Positions 1 to 62,612 of a stretch of 64,000 bases of DNA are shown piece by piece. The DNA is taken from NCBI RefSeq assembly GCF_029227915.1, contig NC_079876.1, forward strand, positions 24,430,001 through 24,494,000. Direction: 5' to 3'. This DNA is from Hydractinia symbiolongicarpus. Lineage: Eukaryota; Cnidaria; Hydrozoa; Anthoathecata; Hydractiniidae. A program made the position numbers and the translations under genes. The notes beneath the pieces are model-generated. The model had not been told where the DNA came from. It was given only the letters and a program-made list of their open reading frames with translations, and searched no databases. Every line of letters begins with the position of its first letter. The stretch's first letter is position 1.

Positions 1-2176
1 GAATTGCTTTATATGACCCAATTTTAGGCGAGTCAGTTAAATGGGTAATGCAAACTGGAACCTTTAATTGACGTGTGCTGTAAAGAGAAGGCAGAATCCA
101 CTACAAAGTGTTTTTGTTATGGAAATTTGACTGCCGTTCTTTCGTTTCGTTGTAAAAGAGGTGTCTGCTTTATACAACGTCCACTACAAGGGGGTTCCAC
201 AGTAAGCTGAACTATTCAAGAAGTAATGAGAAATCCCAGTTAACATTAATTCATTTTAGGGCGATTTTGGTATGCCCAAATAATATGCCGAATCATGCCA
301 TATTTTTACAATTAGAGGTTGTCTGTATTGTGAGAATAACAATCCCCATATTTTATTGCAATTGTAGTTAGCTACGTTATTAAAATCACATCCGTTGCCA
401 TAGCTGGTACATACCGTGTTTTCACAACACTTAAATTTTCGTTTCGATTGCTTTGTAGTATCAAAAAGCAGAACACGTGGATCATTATCTAAGAGCTAGT
501 AAAATCGAGTCTTTAAAGGGCTTATGTTGATTAGAAAATAAAACAAATCTCTCATGAGAGAGTAGTCACATGGTTTTATAATATGCAGTCTTGTGTTGAT
601 ACAAAATAAGTGCATATGACAATCAATTGTTTCAATATATTTGCCGCATTTAGATGAAACACATTTTAGAGGTAAATTTTCTAAATTTATCCTAAATTTT
701 ATTATTTTAAATTTACGCGCTACGGACTAGTGTCAAGTAAACAGAGCAGAGAGACATGGATTGATGTAGGTAAACAAAATACCACGTACCTTTATTGAAG
801 CAAATATCTCTGTTTTTGTTCATTCCGCAAACTAGATGGAAACTGCAATTAACATGACATAAACTATTCTCTCAGACCGTACCGAATACAACTTGTTTGC
901 ATTTTAAACTATCTGCAATAACTGCACCATTTTTCAAATTTTCGTCTTTCCATATTGATAAGAAAGAACTAGAATCCTAGTCGAAATATGTGAGGAAAAT
1001 ACAGATCTGTCATCACAAGTAGAGTAGTACTATTTTAGGTTCACAAATTTTTAACTTGACAAAGTTCACTTGTCAATGTTAAGATCTTTAACTACTTGGT
1101 TAAATTCAAACGCTTTAAACTGTTGCTGACGTCAGTATGGCCATTCTTCACGAATTTTGGGGCCTTTGCAGGCCCAGAAGTGGATTTTTCTGTAGTGCGG
1201 GCGTGCTATAGAATGCGACTAGAACGTTTTAACGCTGTCATCCTGTCCTACGTGTGTGCGAAAGTAGCGAATTTACAGACTGCCGGATGCGGAGCATTCA
1301 CCGTGTGACGCTTCTGTCCATATTTGGAATATAACGAAGAAATTATAAAAACATAAAAACACATAGCTAACTTTATGTTTCTCTTCAAAAAAATATAATC
1401 AAATAAAAAAAATCGCAGTACTTTCATATCTGTCATATTACCTGAAAATAATATCAATGGTTTCGTTTCAGCCGGGATTTTTGTCTACATATGACAAAGA
1501 GGCTTACCTTAGATATTTGTTAATTAAAATTGCTTTATATGTCCGTAAACATGTAACATCCAATAACCCATTCCCATAGCTTACACCAGGATACAACAGT
1601 GTCCTATTGTCTTGTGTTCATTAGAAATTTATCCTCGTAGTGGAGTTCAAAGTAGGTTGCATTGACTTCCAGGATTAAGTAAATTTTATTATTATATACA
1701 TGTAAAGCCCCAAATACACGACACTATTTTCTTCGTTTCCGCTTATGGCGTAACAAAATAATTATAAGTTTACGACATTTTATTTTTAACGCTATGATGC
1801 TTATGTGCATGATTCTAAAACGACATTATAAGACATAAGTTATGAAAACATTAAATAAAAAAGCAACTCAAAATGAACGAAGAGAATGGACAAAGTAATA
1901 AAAAAAACACAAACAAAAAATAAAAAATATATATATACGATTTCTTTTATAGTATTATTGCCCTATTACCAGTTTCATAATCCATTCACAATTTAAAATA
2001 TGCAATATAAAACATCCTACCCTTCTTCCCAGATTCTTTTGGTCCCTGCACTATTAATAGAGAGCGGCTAATCAAATTGCCTGAGAACGAGGTTAAAAAC
2101 CTCCAAATAATTTTTTGGATATGTATTTATACGACACAATAGTACAGCATATTTGCGTTGTACTTTTATTTTGACC
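1..2176. other. Upstream non-coding DNA, nothing recognised
   Basis: AT-rich sequence with only short open frames (about 70 codons or fewer) that show no family motif. I see no exon, RNA gene or repeat structure that I can support. Confidence 0.5.
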
Positions 2177-2533
2177 TTAAAGGGGCTACGGAACGGCTGT
2201 TGGTTTTCGACTTTAGTGACTTACACGAAAGTCGAGCTGATGGCGGTGAATAACCAAACTGGCTTTTTTTCCGGCATGTATGTAATTTATAGACTATACA
2301 GACGTATAAATATAGATATATCTAGAGTTCTTATCCTCTCCAGCCTTGGTCATGTTTCATCCAGAATGAGTCTCGCTGAAATATATCTTTGTAATATACT
2401 TTTCAACAAAAATATTGAACCAATGAGCAAATGCGCTGGTCTGTTCATTGCGCAAAACGCGTTTGCCGGATCTTTAAAATGTGCACGGGATATACAGAAG
2501 GTGAGCATTTTAACCGGTTCGTAGCCCCTTTAA
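2177..2533. mobile_element. TTAA-flanked MITE, 349 bp
   Basis: The element body runs 2181-2529. It begins AGGGGCTACGGAAC and ends with the reverse complement AGGGGCTACGAACC, so the outer 10 bp are a perfect terminal inverted repeat. TTAA lies on both sides (2177-2180 and 2530-2533), as in target-site duplications of piggyBac and Kolobok elements. The open frame inside it (2153-2524, starting outside the element) resembles no transposase, so this looks like a non-autonomous copy. Confidence 0.8.
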
Positions 2534-5067
2534 GTAAAACCGTCTGTCAAACAATTATCCACTTCTATTGTTTAATGAAAATTTACCCTGATTCAGCTTT
2601 TTGTGTTCTTGTTATTTGTGATCAATTTCAATCATTCAAATCGTCCAAGCATTAATTTCTTTTGTTAAAAACTTTATAATGAGGCCAATTTTAATAAGAT
2701 CTCGGATGTAACACCCGATATCTTAATCACCACACCTGATTGGTTAAAAGTATTCTAAAATAATTATGGCGGGAATTTTGTAAACACCTACGATCGCATG
2801 TATATTTCTGAAAACAAAAAAAGGCAATAAAAGAGGTTATTTTCAAACTCGCTTTGCTCAACCGAAAATAACTTAATTTTTTTCTAAACTCCATGTGGGA
2901 CAAGAATAATGCGGTATTAGTAGTGTAGTAGTTATGTTTCAGCTCTAACTTGTTTCATCTCTGATGGTTAATCGACTTGTGAGAAGGGTGGAGGTTGTTG
3001 CACGTGTTATAACGTTAAGACTGTAACGAAAATAAATACGAATAAATTAGGTATATAACAAAACAGGTATTGCATGCTCTTTGTTTATTAAACGACACAA
3101 ATAAACAATATTTTATGTTTGACTTTGTTGTAAAGAGAATCTTATCTGTCGTTATTAAGATTAATGTTTTAGATCATATTTTGACAGAGTATACCGCATC
3201 AGTGTCATCAGCTATTTTTCTCCGCCGTGACTCTGCTTGTAAAATACTGTGCTGGTCTGCCTCCAAAGGATAAATCCTAATACTTTTTTTATATTAGAAG
3301 ACATACTTCAGTTTGTAAATAAATTAAGTTAGCTATCTTCATATTACGTTTTTTGGGCCAATTTTCTACAGGTTCCTGAAGTGGTTAGAAATAGTTTAAT
3401 ACAAATTTTATCATTTGCCTCCTTTTATCGACTTCTCTGCAGTGATATTCATACAACTTCTAGCTTCTACAAAGTAATGTCTTTCTTGCTTTTAAAATAT
3501 GAAGATTGTAGCTTTGTTTTTTCGTTTAATATTTTAGAAAATATTTTATTACATTTGTTCACCTTTTGTTGAAAACATTTCATGCCAGCCCTTTGTTGCA
3601 TGAAAAATTTCATACTTCTTAGTCAAGTAGTTGAGATGAAGCTTCAAGTTCTTTCTTGTTTACCTGCATTTTCTTTAACTAAAATAATAATATTATTTCA
3701 ATGTTCAAAAGTATTTTCTATCGGAGCTGCTACCTGCAGAATAATTATCATTCCGCTACTGTGCTAGCGTAAAATGGGTTTAAACAGCAACCCGTTGACT
3801 AAGGCAAGCCGAAATCGCTTATCAATTACGCATAACAAAATCTTAAATCACTTTGGGTCTTATTTTTTCACCTAGCACTCTCAAAGGAACTTCTTTACTT
3901 TTATCATCTTGGAATGCTTTTTATTTCTGTATGCATTTTTAATTAAGGTTAAACTTATTTATGCAACCAATCTAATTTAATATAAATAGTTATTAACAAC
4001 CCAACCACAATACTTTAATCTAAAGGAATCTAGTTTCTAATATGAAATGAAATTACTGCTTTAAATTTAATTCTTTTAAAATTAAGTTAAGTTAATTTTT
4101 AGTCAGATATGAGAAAAATAGTAAAAGATGTATTTATATGAACTGAAAGTTATTAACTTGGAAAAGATTAGTTTTGTAATAAAAAAATTTGTTAATTACT
4201 TTTACTCTTCAACGTCTTAATTAAATTCTTTCCCTTGTATTAAATTAACGCTTTGTTAAACCTATATATACAATTCTTTCAGAGCTAAAAAAAACCTGGG
4301 CTTGCAGTTGCTTTTTATTGTTGGCTTTCAGATGAAGCACTTTCTGTCCTTCAAATGCTTGCTAAATGAAGAGAGGATTTGTATACAAAAGCAACAGTCA
4401 GATATATGAGTTGTCTGATTTTCAACCGTTGGATTTTGATTTTAAATTGGTATTTTTACTAGAGTATTTTTAAAGCTTGAGTGAAAGTTCAAAGCTGGTT
4501 GACTTTATCGGGTATCTACCAAGGTAAAGCGTTTATCCTAGTATGTGAAAGAATCAAGGTATGAGGACACTTTATCAATGCAAGTACTTTTTTCGTGTGG
4601 TTCTTTTATAAAATTCTGCTGCATCAAAATAGGCAGGGTAGCTCAACACCATCACTAGGAGGTGTCTTCTGACACTTGATCCTTATTTTAATCTATTACT
4701 GCTTTCATTTTTTTTATTTTTTTATTATTGAATATAGAATCATAGCCAAGAGTTCTGGTATACACCATACAAGATTTTGCTTTGATTCTCCTGTTTTCCT
4801 TTTTCATTACAAAACAAAACCTTCATAAGCGTGTTATGCTTGTTTTCATCAATCAATCATTTACAACTCTTCGTTTAACGTATACCTGTACTTAACAGAC
4901 ATTTTACAGTCATGATGTCTTTCAATTCTTGAATTTTCACGTAATTCGTTTTACAAAACAACGTACTGAAATTAATGGAGGGGAAAATTCAAAGTCAAAT
5001 TAATCAAAAGGGGAATTCCCTTAAAACGTTTAAAAGTTTTAATGGAGATATGTGTTACTGCATTTTT
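2534..5067. other. Non-coding stretch, nothing recognised
   Basis: AT-rich sequence with short spurious frames only. No domain, RNA gene or terminal repeats could be supported. Confidence 0.45.
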
Positions 5068-5219
5068 GTCGTCATTTCGTCACAATCTCGCTATTTTGTT
5101 GTTTTCGTCATATTTTCGCTGTTTTGTCGTCATTTCGTCACAATCTCGCTATTTTGTTGTTTTCGTCATATTTTTCTATTTTGTCGTCATTTCGTCACAA
5201 TCTCGCTATTTTGTTGTTA
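5068..5219 (+). repeat. Tandem repeat, about 2.6 copies of a 57-58 bp unit
   Basis: Copies start at 5068, 5126 and 5183 with GTCGTCATTTCGTCACAATC. The spacing is 58 and 57 bp and the third copy is partial. Copies are nearly identical, which suggests a recent expansion. All three frames stay open across it only because the unit lacks stops, so I do not treat it as coding. Confidence 0.9.
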
Positions 5220-6284
5220 TTTCTACATACAGATAATTGTGACGACGACGATGACGGTTTATGATGCAAACGTCGTGTCATGAAGTTTGTTTGAAGGATA
5301 GACCAAAGTATATATTCGTTGACCATGGTTGTGAAGAGGTGGGGTGTGGTTTAGGTGCAATAAACGAAATGCATTTAAGTTTTTAAGCCAAAATTTCCTG
5401 TAGCCATTTGATTTGTGTGAAAAACGGACAACCATATCCGAGACATGGCTTGTATAAAAAATAAAGGGTGATGACGATAAAAATTCTTGCGACAGAATAT
5501 AATGATGCTAACTATTTTTCTGCAGTAGTAATGTTATCAAAGTATTTACGTATTATTGCATATTTGCAGATGTTTCAAAAAGGAATCCGAGATCAAAGTC
5601 TACTTTCTGCTAAAAATGAACTCTTTTTCTACATTACATTTCTAGTCCTTCAGCCATCTCTAACAGCTTCCCTGGAAGTAGAATTGAGGCTAAAATCTTG
5701 AGAAAGTCATTAACTTTTTGCACTTCTTCGTTTCTCGGTTTGTTTTATCCTCTGCCGTGCCACTTTCTTTATTTTCGTCGTCGTCGTTTCCATGGGTTCT
5801 GGTTACTTTCGCGATTATGTTAGCGTTCGTTAGTTATGATGTGGTTACTTTGATATCGAAATCTACGTAATTGTCAGGTGAGATGGCAGCGTCGGATTTG
5901 GTTAACAAATCTTTATCTTCTTCTCGACATTTTGCCGCAGCAATGATTGTGGGATTTTCGAAACGGTAAAAAGTATTTACATTTTGTTCGAATGACATTG
6001 AATCATGTAAGGCCCCTGGTACATCTAACAGTAGAATTGTTCAACTGCATTCAATTGTTTCAAGACCTAGTCACATGTCACGAAATTGCAATTATAGTGA
6101 GAAAATACCCATGGGACAAAAATAAATGTTCGGATAAGGAAGTTTCCGGATTTAAGAAGTGTTCGAGTTGTGGAGATTCAAGTAGAAAAGTAGAACATTT
6201 CCACCCTGCCAATAAAATATTTTGTATTAACGAGAGATAGAATGAGGAATTATGGAGGATTTATTACATTGTGTTTTTTTGTAG
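5220..6284 (+). other. Region just upstream of the phosphatase start
   Basis: This should contain the promoter or 5' UTR of the phosphatase gene, but no promoter element can be named. A good acceptor (T-run then GTAG, ending 6284) precedes the start exon, so an upstream non-coding exon is likely. A short frame from ATG 5883 to a TAA at 5967-5969, and a 97-codon frame at 5947-6240 that needs a TTG start, have no recognisable family. Confidence 0.35.
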
Positions 6285-6297
6285 ACAGAAGATAAAG

Positions 6298-56941
<50,644 letters not shown>

Positions 56942-57180
56942 TCACACGCACACAAGAATGGTTGCATTATGTAATTTATCATCACAGTAGAATCGTGTGT
57001 ACAATAAGGGGAATGTAAATAAGATATTTTTAGCGAATTTCTGAAATTTGCGTAGAAGAAATTCCATATTTGTTCATCATTAGGACCAGCGATTTTTGTA
57101 TTTTTTTGCATTTACTGCTCGTATTTTCAGAGAGATAAAAATATTTGCTATTATTTGACCTCTTTATTCTGTTAAGGTGA

Positions 57181-57186
57181 AATAAA
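57181..57186 (+). terminator. Poly(A) signal of the phosphatase gene
   Basis: AATAAA lies 240 bases after the stop codon at 56939-56941 and is the first clear signal in the 3' UTR. Transcript end would be expected within about 30 bases. Confidence 0.65.
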
Positions 57187-58395
57187 ATGTTTCGCTGGCT
57201 GACTTCGTTTTTTTATTAGATTCGGTTTATTTCGCTCGCGCAAATTGTAAACGAAACATTCATAACAGCTGCATAATTTTTGAAATCGTCTATTCAGTAT
57301 CTTTACGAGTTGCAAAAATAGCTGGGACATCCTTGCTTCGCTGGTCCTGGTTTGTAAAAGTAAAATTTAGATGCAATTTTTAGTTATTATTTAGAAACAA
57401 TTTTAAGTTTGTTGTAAATCTTTTTTAAACATGTTTTTTGATTCTACTTTCCTAAAAATTGCACAACTGTTTTTGTTCATAGTGGTTTCATGTTTTTTTA
57501 ATTAGGCTGACTTCGTTGGTGATAGAACTTATTTTTGAAGCTCAACGAAATTCTAAATCAATTTTTCATCAAATAGTGTTGTCCAAATAAGTTAAAAGAT
57601 ATGTTAAAACGGATGTTATGTAATTATCGCTCCAACGATTTGTTGCTTTTTTGTTTACCTATAGACCTTTTATTTCGTCAATCATTGCGATTTCTTGGCA
57701 CTTTGTTTTAGTTAAAGAAATTCTAAATTCAGCTGCTGAAACAGTTCATCAGTTACGTATTTAAATACTTTCTCACTTACTTATCAATGGTATTCAGTAT
57801 TGTTATAACAAGAAAATGGACGAATATCGATTAGGTTATCCTGAAACATCAAGAGAATACTTCAAAATTGACAATTTAAACAAAAGAGTCATCATTTTAG
57901 ATGGTGATTTAAAGGCAGGAAAAACATTACCTCATCTTTCCTTGTATATATGTTTTTGAAAGTTTGTTCTGTCCCTTTGTTCTGTAAAAATCATGTTTTT
58001 GATCGAATATCCTTCGTATAGACCCCGTGAAAAGAAATTTGTTGAAAAACAAGGTGTAAAACTTTTATCTCGCCAAAATTTTACTGCTCATTCTGCTTTT
58101 TTTGTTTGTGTTTCGTACATGACCTCTGTATAATTTGTTCGTAAGTTATAAAATAGTATATCAATCGACCAATTGATACACGCCTGTCAAACCACTGCAA
58201 TTAAAACAGGTAAAATTGGTTGTATCTATAAGTTATGTAGTACATAATGTTGTCTCGACCTCTATTTTGCTTACACAGTCTTCAAAGAGTAGGTAATACA
58301 AAGCTATCAATTTGATCAAAGATGAAGTGAGCTTCGATTTTTAATGTCACGCGAAGCCATTTTAACCTAAAGATGAATATGAGGGCGTTCAAACA
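57187..58395. other. Intergenic, nothing firm
   Basis: A 47-codon frame from ATG at 57816 has a P-loop-like GDLKAGKT but ends at once; too short to call. Nothing else was recognised. Confidence 0.4.
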
Positions 58396-58990
58396 GTGGA
58401 AACTACCGTTCTTTGTAAAACCTCTTACCCGCACCATCATTATTTCACTAACAACAAGTGTATACCCAACACACCCAATGCACCAAATTTTTACCTTTAT
58501 ACAAACGTTGACAGGATAATAATTGCAAATTATCACCCTATATCGGGTAATCGGATATCCCAGCAGTATCGAAAACCATTGAGAGAATTGTTTATCAACA
58601 ACTATCTGAATATCTTAGGAAATAAACTTCTAGGACGTATTCAGTACCGATTTAAACAATGTAGTTCAACGGAGGTGACAGCTCCTTTATTCACAGATGA
58701 TAAAATTAATAAAAAAGTCAATAACAGAAAAATAGTTAGTGTAGTCCTTTTACACTCAAATAAAACACTTGATACAGTTAATCAAAGGATAATTGTTGAA
58801 TAAATACAAAGTTACGGTGTTTGAGGGACAGAGTTAAATGAAGATATATTAGTGTGGAAGATTACAGATGGTTTTATATGGCGATTGTTTGTCTGATGAG
58901 ATCATTGTTTTCAATTGTGATCCACAAGGTTACATCTCGGATCCAATGATGTTAATATTCTTTTTTTAATGACTTTAAGTTTTTTCTGAA
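58396..58990 (+). pseudogene. LINE reverse transcriptase remnant, plus strand
   Basis: The plus strand reads IIANYHPISG, NYLNILGNKLLGRIQYRF, CSSTEVTAPLFTDD, LDTVNQRIIVE, then after a stop KLRCL-type debris and CDPQGYISDPMML near 58920-58950. These are fingers and palm segments of a LINE RT in order; LDTVNQR stands where AFDTVNH-type catalytic residues normally lie. Several stops make it non-functional. Confidence 0.75.
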
Positions 58991-60728
58991 GCACACTGGG
59001 AGTATTGACACCGCTATTTTACGTTGCTGGAAACAGGAAATGTCTGATATAAGAAGAATGAACTGTTTCTTAATCTCAACTGAGGAAAATCTGTAAAATA
59101 AATGAAATATCAATAAAGTGAAATTTTGTTTTGACAAGGAAAAAAAGGCAGCACGAGGAGCTATAATTGGTGAAAATGCTACATAACTAGCTTTAAAAAA
59201 AGTAATTATAACCGTTAAAAAGATTATAAAATTATCGGTTTTGCTTTGCCTGGCTTTATGTGAAATAAACTTGTATGTTTCTAAGCAAAATTTAAAAATT
59301 ATTTTTAGCTGGTTCAAAAAAACTTTATTTTATCAGACAGCTTTATGACATAGTGACTTGTTGCAAAATTGCTTTGTCGCGCATCCAGTGCTTACAGCGA
59401 CGAACCCTTTCAGACGTGGTGTCTTTTTTAAAAAATTAACTAAATAATAGCAAAAACAATCGCCCAGCTTTTTTTATATTTCGGAATCATTTCCTGTAAA
59501 AGTTTAAGTTAATTGATAGCGAAGCAAAATTGAGAACTTAGCACAGGTAAACTATACCTCCAATTCGTGTAGGGCTCTTCTAAATTGTATGGTATACCCA
59601 TTTGAACAAAATTCAGCTGTCATATACGTGTTCTAGTTTTCATGTTGGAAATGCCCAGTCAGTATTAATTAAAATAAGATAATTCAGTATACACAACTAA
59701 TAACGTGTTACACGAGGGTTCAATTTTGCCGTTGAACTGCAAAAGAAATCGGGGTCCTCTAGGCAAGATCGACATTTTAAAAAACACTAAATTTTGCCTG
59801 GAAAAGCTTGCATCTATTTTAAAATTTAAAACAAATATACTTTGTAGTTGTAATAAGCATCAATGCTTTATCTTAGATCCCTGCAGGAACTTACTTAACA
59901 TTACTCTGCCAGTCGAAACAAGAATTGCGTGGGTTCAACACGCCTTTCCTAGTGACAGGAGCGTTTCTTAATAGTTTATTAAAAGCAAGACCAACTTTTA
60001 ATAAATCACTCTTTATCAGGGCGTGTTTTATCAACAAAAAACCACAGCCTACAGCCGGTAGTATGTCTTTAAACAATAACTTTAGCAAAAAATTAAATCA
60101 GCCAAAATACCATAACATAATTAACACTGTTGCATGCAATGTACATCTTAGTATTAAATCAGACAATAAAATTCATCATTTGCGTAAGTTTATATTAGAG
60201 TAACATATTTATCTACCTAACTGCATAGTAAGAAAGACTACTTGGAAACTTTGTTGCAGCATTTGACTATATTCACTTTTCAGCTGGAAACAGCGATAGC
60301 TACCCATCAACTAAAATTGGGTAAAAATGGTTTCTAATTTTATTTCCTTAAAACTTAGAAATATTACAATACAAAGTGCAAAAAAATAAGAAAAAAATGC
60401 AAGAATAAAAGTAAAGAAATCCATCATATCATCCAAATACATATTTTCAAAACAACCTCACTGTCGCTATCGTAAAAAATTTTGTCACCCTGGAAATGAG
60501 CAATAGCAACATTGATTAAACAGAATATATATCGCAGCCTTCTGATTGGCTCATTTGCATACACCGCTAAGTTTTGGATATATTTCTGCATTTTTTAGGC
60601 TGTGCAAGATTAAACACTATATAAATTTAAGCTGCGGATTACTTTTTAGTCTTTTCGCCTTTTGTCTGATTGTTATGGATTTCAAGCCCGACAGAGAACA
60701 GTTATTATTACAAAGAAAATAAATATGT
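58991..60728. other. Intergenic, weak open frames
   Basis: Frames at 59705-59971 and 59925-60203 (about 90 codons each) show no family I know and could be parts of an element ORF. No RNA gene or terminal repeats were supported. Confidence 0.4.
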
Positions 60729-62019
60729 TTATTTTTTAACATTAGCATAGATGTTTTTCGGCGTTTCGTTTAATTCAATTTCTGCATAATCGTTTGAACC
60801 ATCTTTTAGGGTTTTCAAGTCAGTGTAAAAACTTGGTTTGCTATCTTGAATATTAAGATCTGCATAGTGAGTTGTTTCAGCTACTTCATAATCGTCAGTT
60901 GTTTCAACGTTTTGTGGTTTCTCATTACGTTTCTTGCTCACAGTGATCAAACCTGAATAAGAAAAAACATTATCTAACATTGTTCGTTATCTAAATTCAC
61001 ATGGAAAAACGGAAATATAAAGGACATCAAATAATGAACTGATTTGTTAAATAATTAAAGCAGCTTTACTGAAGAATTTAGAAATAACTCTTAAGGCCAA
61101 GATACACTTGTATAATATCATGAAATATATTCTATAATACAGTTATAATTTTTCTACAATATACTTATAATTTGAAAAATATCGTTATAATTTCATTTGA
61201 TTTCATAACATAGTTGCCACAACAACGCTAGCAGATAATAGATCTATTGTCACACAAACAAAAGGCATTCGAAACCAGATCACCAACAATATTATTAAAA
61301 TCAAACTCGTTTGATTTTATTCAAATCTCATAGCCATGCAGCAAATTATGATGTTATGGCGCACATGCCAGTTGTTGAAATTATACATATTATATCTATA
61401 TTATAAGAAATTATAAGAAATTATAACTCTATTTTAAACATATTTTAAACATTTAAGAAACTATTTTGATATAAGGTATATTTCGATGATATTGTACAAA
61501 TGTATCAGGCCTTTTATATAAGTCATACACTTTCAAGAATAAAGACGAGAAGAGTTTTGTAATACTTGTCACTAGTCAGTTATAAAAAGGTTTGCCAATG
61601 GCATATATTTCGATCCTCAAAATTGTAACCGTCAAATGTATATACGTAAATAACAAAAAAGTGTAAATTGCAGAATTAATCAAATCAAATTTCTATAATT
61701 GTTTTATTCCGTGCGAAAATGGACATTGAAATAACCAATTTAATTTATACAGAAGAGCCCTAATGTAAAACATTATTTTTTATCTTTAAATCAACACAAA
61801 ATGGATCAATTAAGGAATATTTTTTGTAAAATTTGCGTCTGTTTTAGAATTCGCGAAATAATTAATCCAACATAGCAGGACATCTATACAGGTGGAACAA
61901 ATTCGATTTTATCTAACCTTTCTGCTTTAAAATTGCCAACACGATAGTAATTATAACCAATGTGATAACTAATGTTACGAGAACTGAAACAATGATAATT
62001 TTTAATGGTTGACAATCAT
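60729..62019 (-). CDS. 3' end of a type I membrane receptor gene with ITAM-like tail
   Basis: Two minus-strand exons, 62019-61918 and 60952-60729, both starting in phase 1 and joined in phase 1. The first reads DCQPLKIIIVSVLVTLVITL and onward through about 27 hydrophobic residues, ending KQK: a single membrane span. The last exon encodes a 73-residue tail with DYEV, HYADL, FYTDL, DYAEI and IYANV. YADL-x9-YTDL and YTDL-x9-YAEI each fit the ITAM spacing YxxL/I-x6-12-YxxL/I; SFYTDL also fits an ITIM. Acceptors are TTTTAG and TTATTCAG. Cytosolic recruitment of SH2 proteins is inferred. Hydractinia allorecognition (Alr) receptors and other IgSF proteins have such tails. The ectodomain exons are not visible up to 64000. 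Confidence 0.75.
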
Positions 62020-62600
62020 CTAAAAGTAAAAAAATGCACTATATTAATAAGGAGATCTGGATATTAAGGATATAAAAATATGTTTCCGAATCAAAAATGT
62101 CACGCTTCATAAAAGTTTGTGTCATCAGTTATAATATTCTGCACTTAATTGGAATCATATTATGAAGTCTTGAAGAAACGTTTATCTATTACTGACAGAC
62201 TCAGACGTATTATTATATTAAACTAGCGATCCTTGGAAAACTCCTCTCGATTGAGAGAAGAAAGATTTATTGGGATATACCCTAAATGTACAATTTTTTC
62301 GGGTATTTAATTTAGCGTTTTTTCGCGACTTAGCGAAAATTCAAGAAATTAAACACGCGCAGAGATTAACAAAGGTTCCTTCTGGGAAAATTACGCGAAT
62401 CATTAAATCAATGAATCATCACAATCAAGCCATATGTGTATACCAATGACAATCACCGCTGTTCGCAATGTCAAATACTATCGACTATCCATGCATATCA
62501 ATGATATCTTAACATCATAAATATAAGACTATAAAACACTCCTTTAATGCTAACTTGGAACAACCTCATTAACATTGTTAACATCATAAATATATCACTG
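62020..62600. other. Non-coding; possible Helitron-like end
   Basis: No ectodomain exon was found on the minus strand. On that strand CTAG (62223-62226) is followed by TTTAATATAATAATACGTC and GAGTCTGTCAG, similar to the Helitron-like 5' starts elsewhere in the window. Confidence 0.4.
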
Positions 62601-62612
62601 TAGTATTGTAAG

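Noticed and set aside
2153-2524. 123-codon frame on the plus strand
   Set aside because: It starts outside and runs through the TTAA-flanked MITE; no family motif and it overlaps the inverted ends.
5068-5219. CRISPR-like array
   Set aside because: Units are whole 57-58 bp tandem copies without unique spacers, and the genome is clearly animal.
57816-57959. Small protein with P-loop-like GDLKAGKT
   Set aside because: Only 47 codons, no splice or family support; probably chance or an element remnant.
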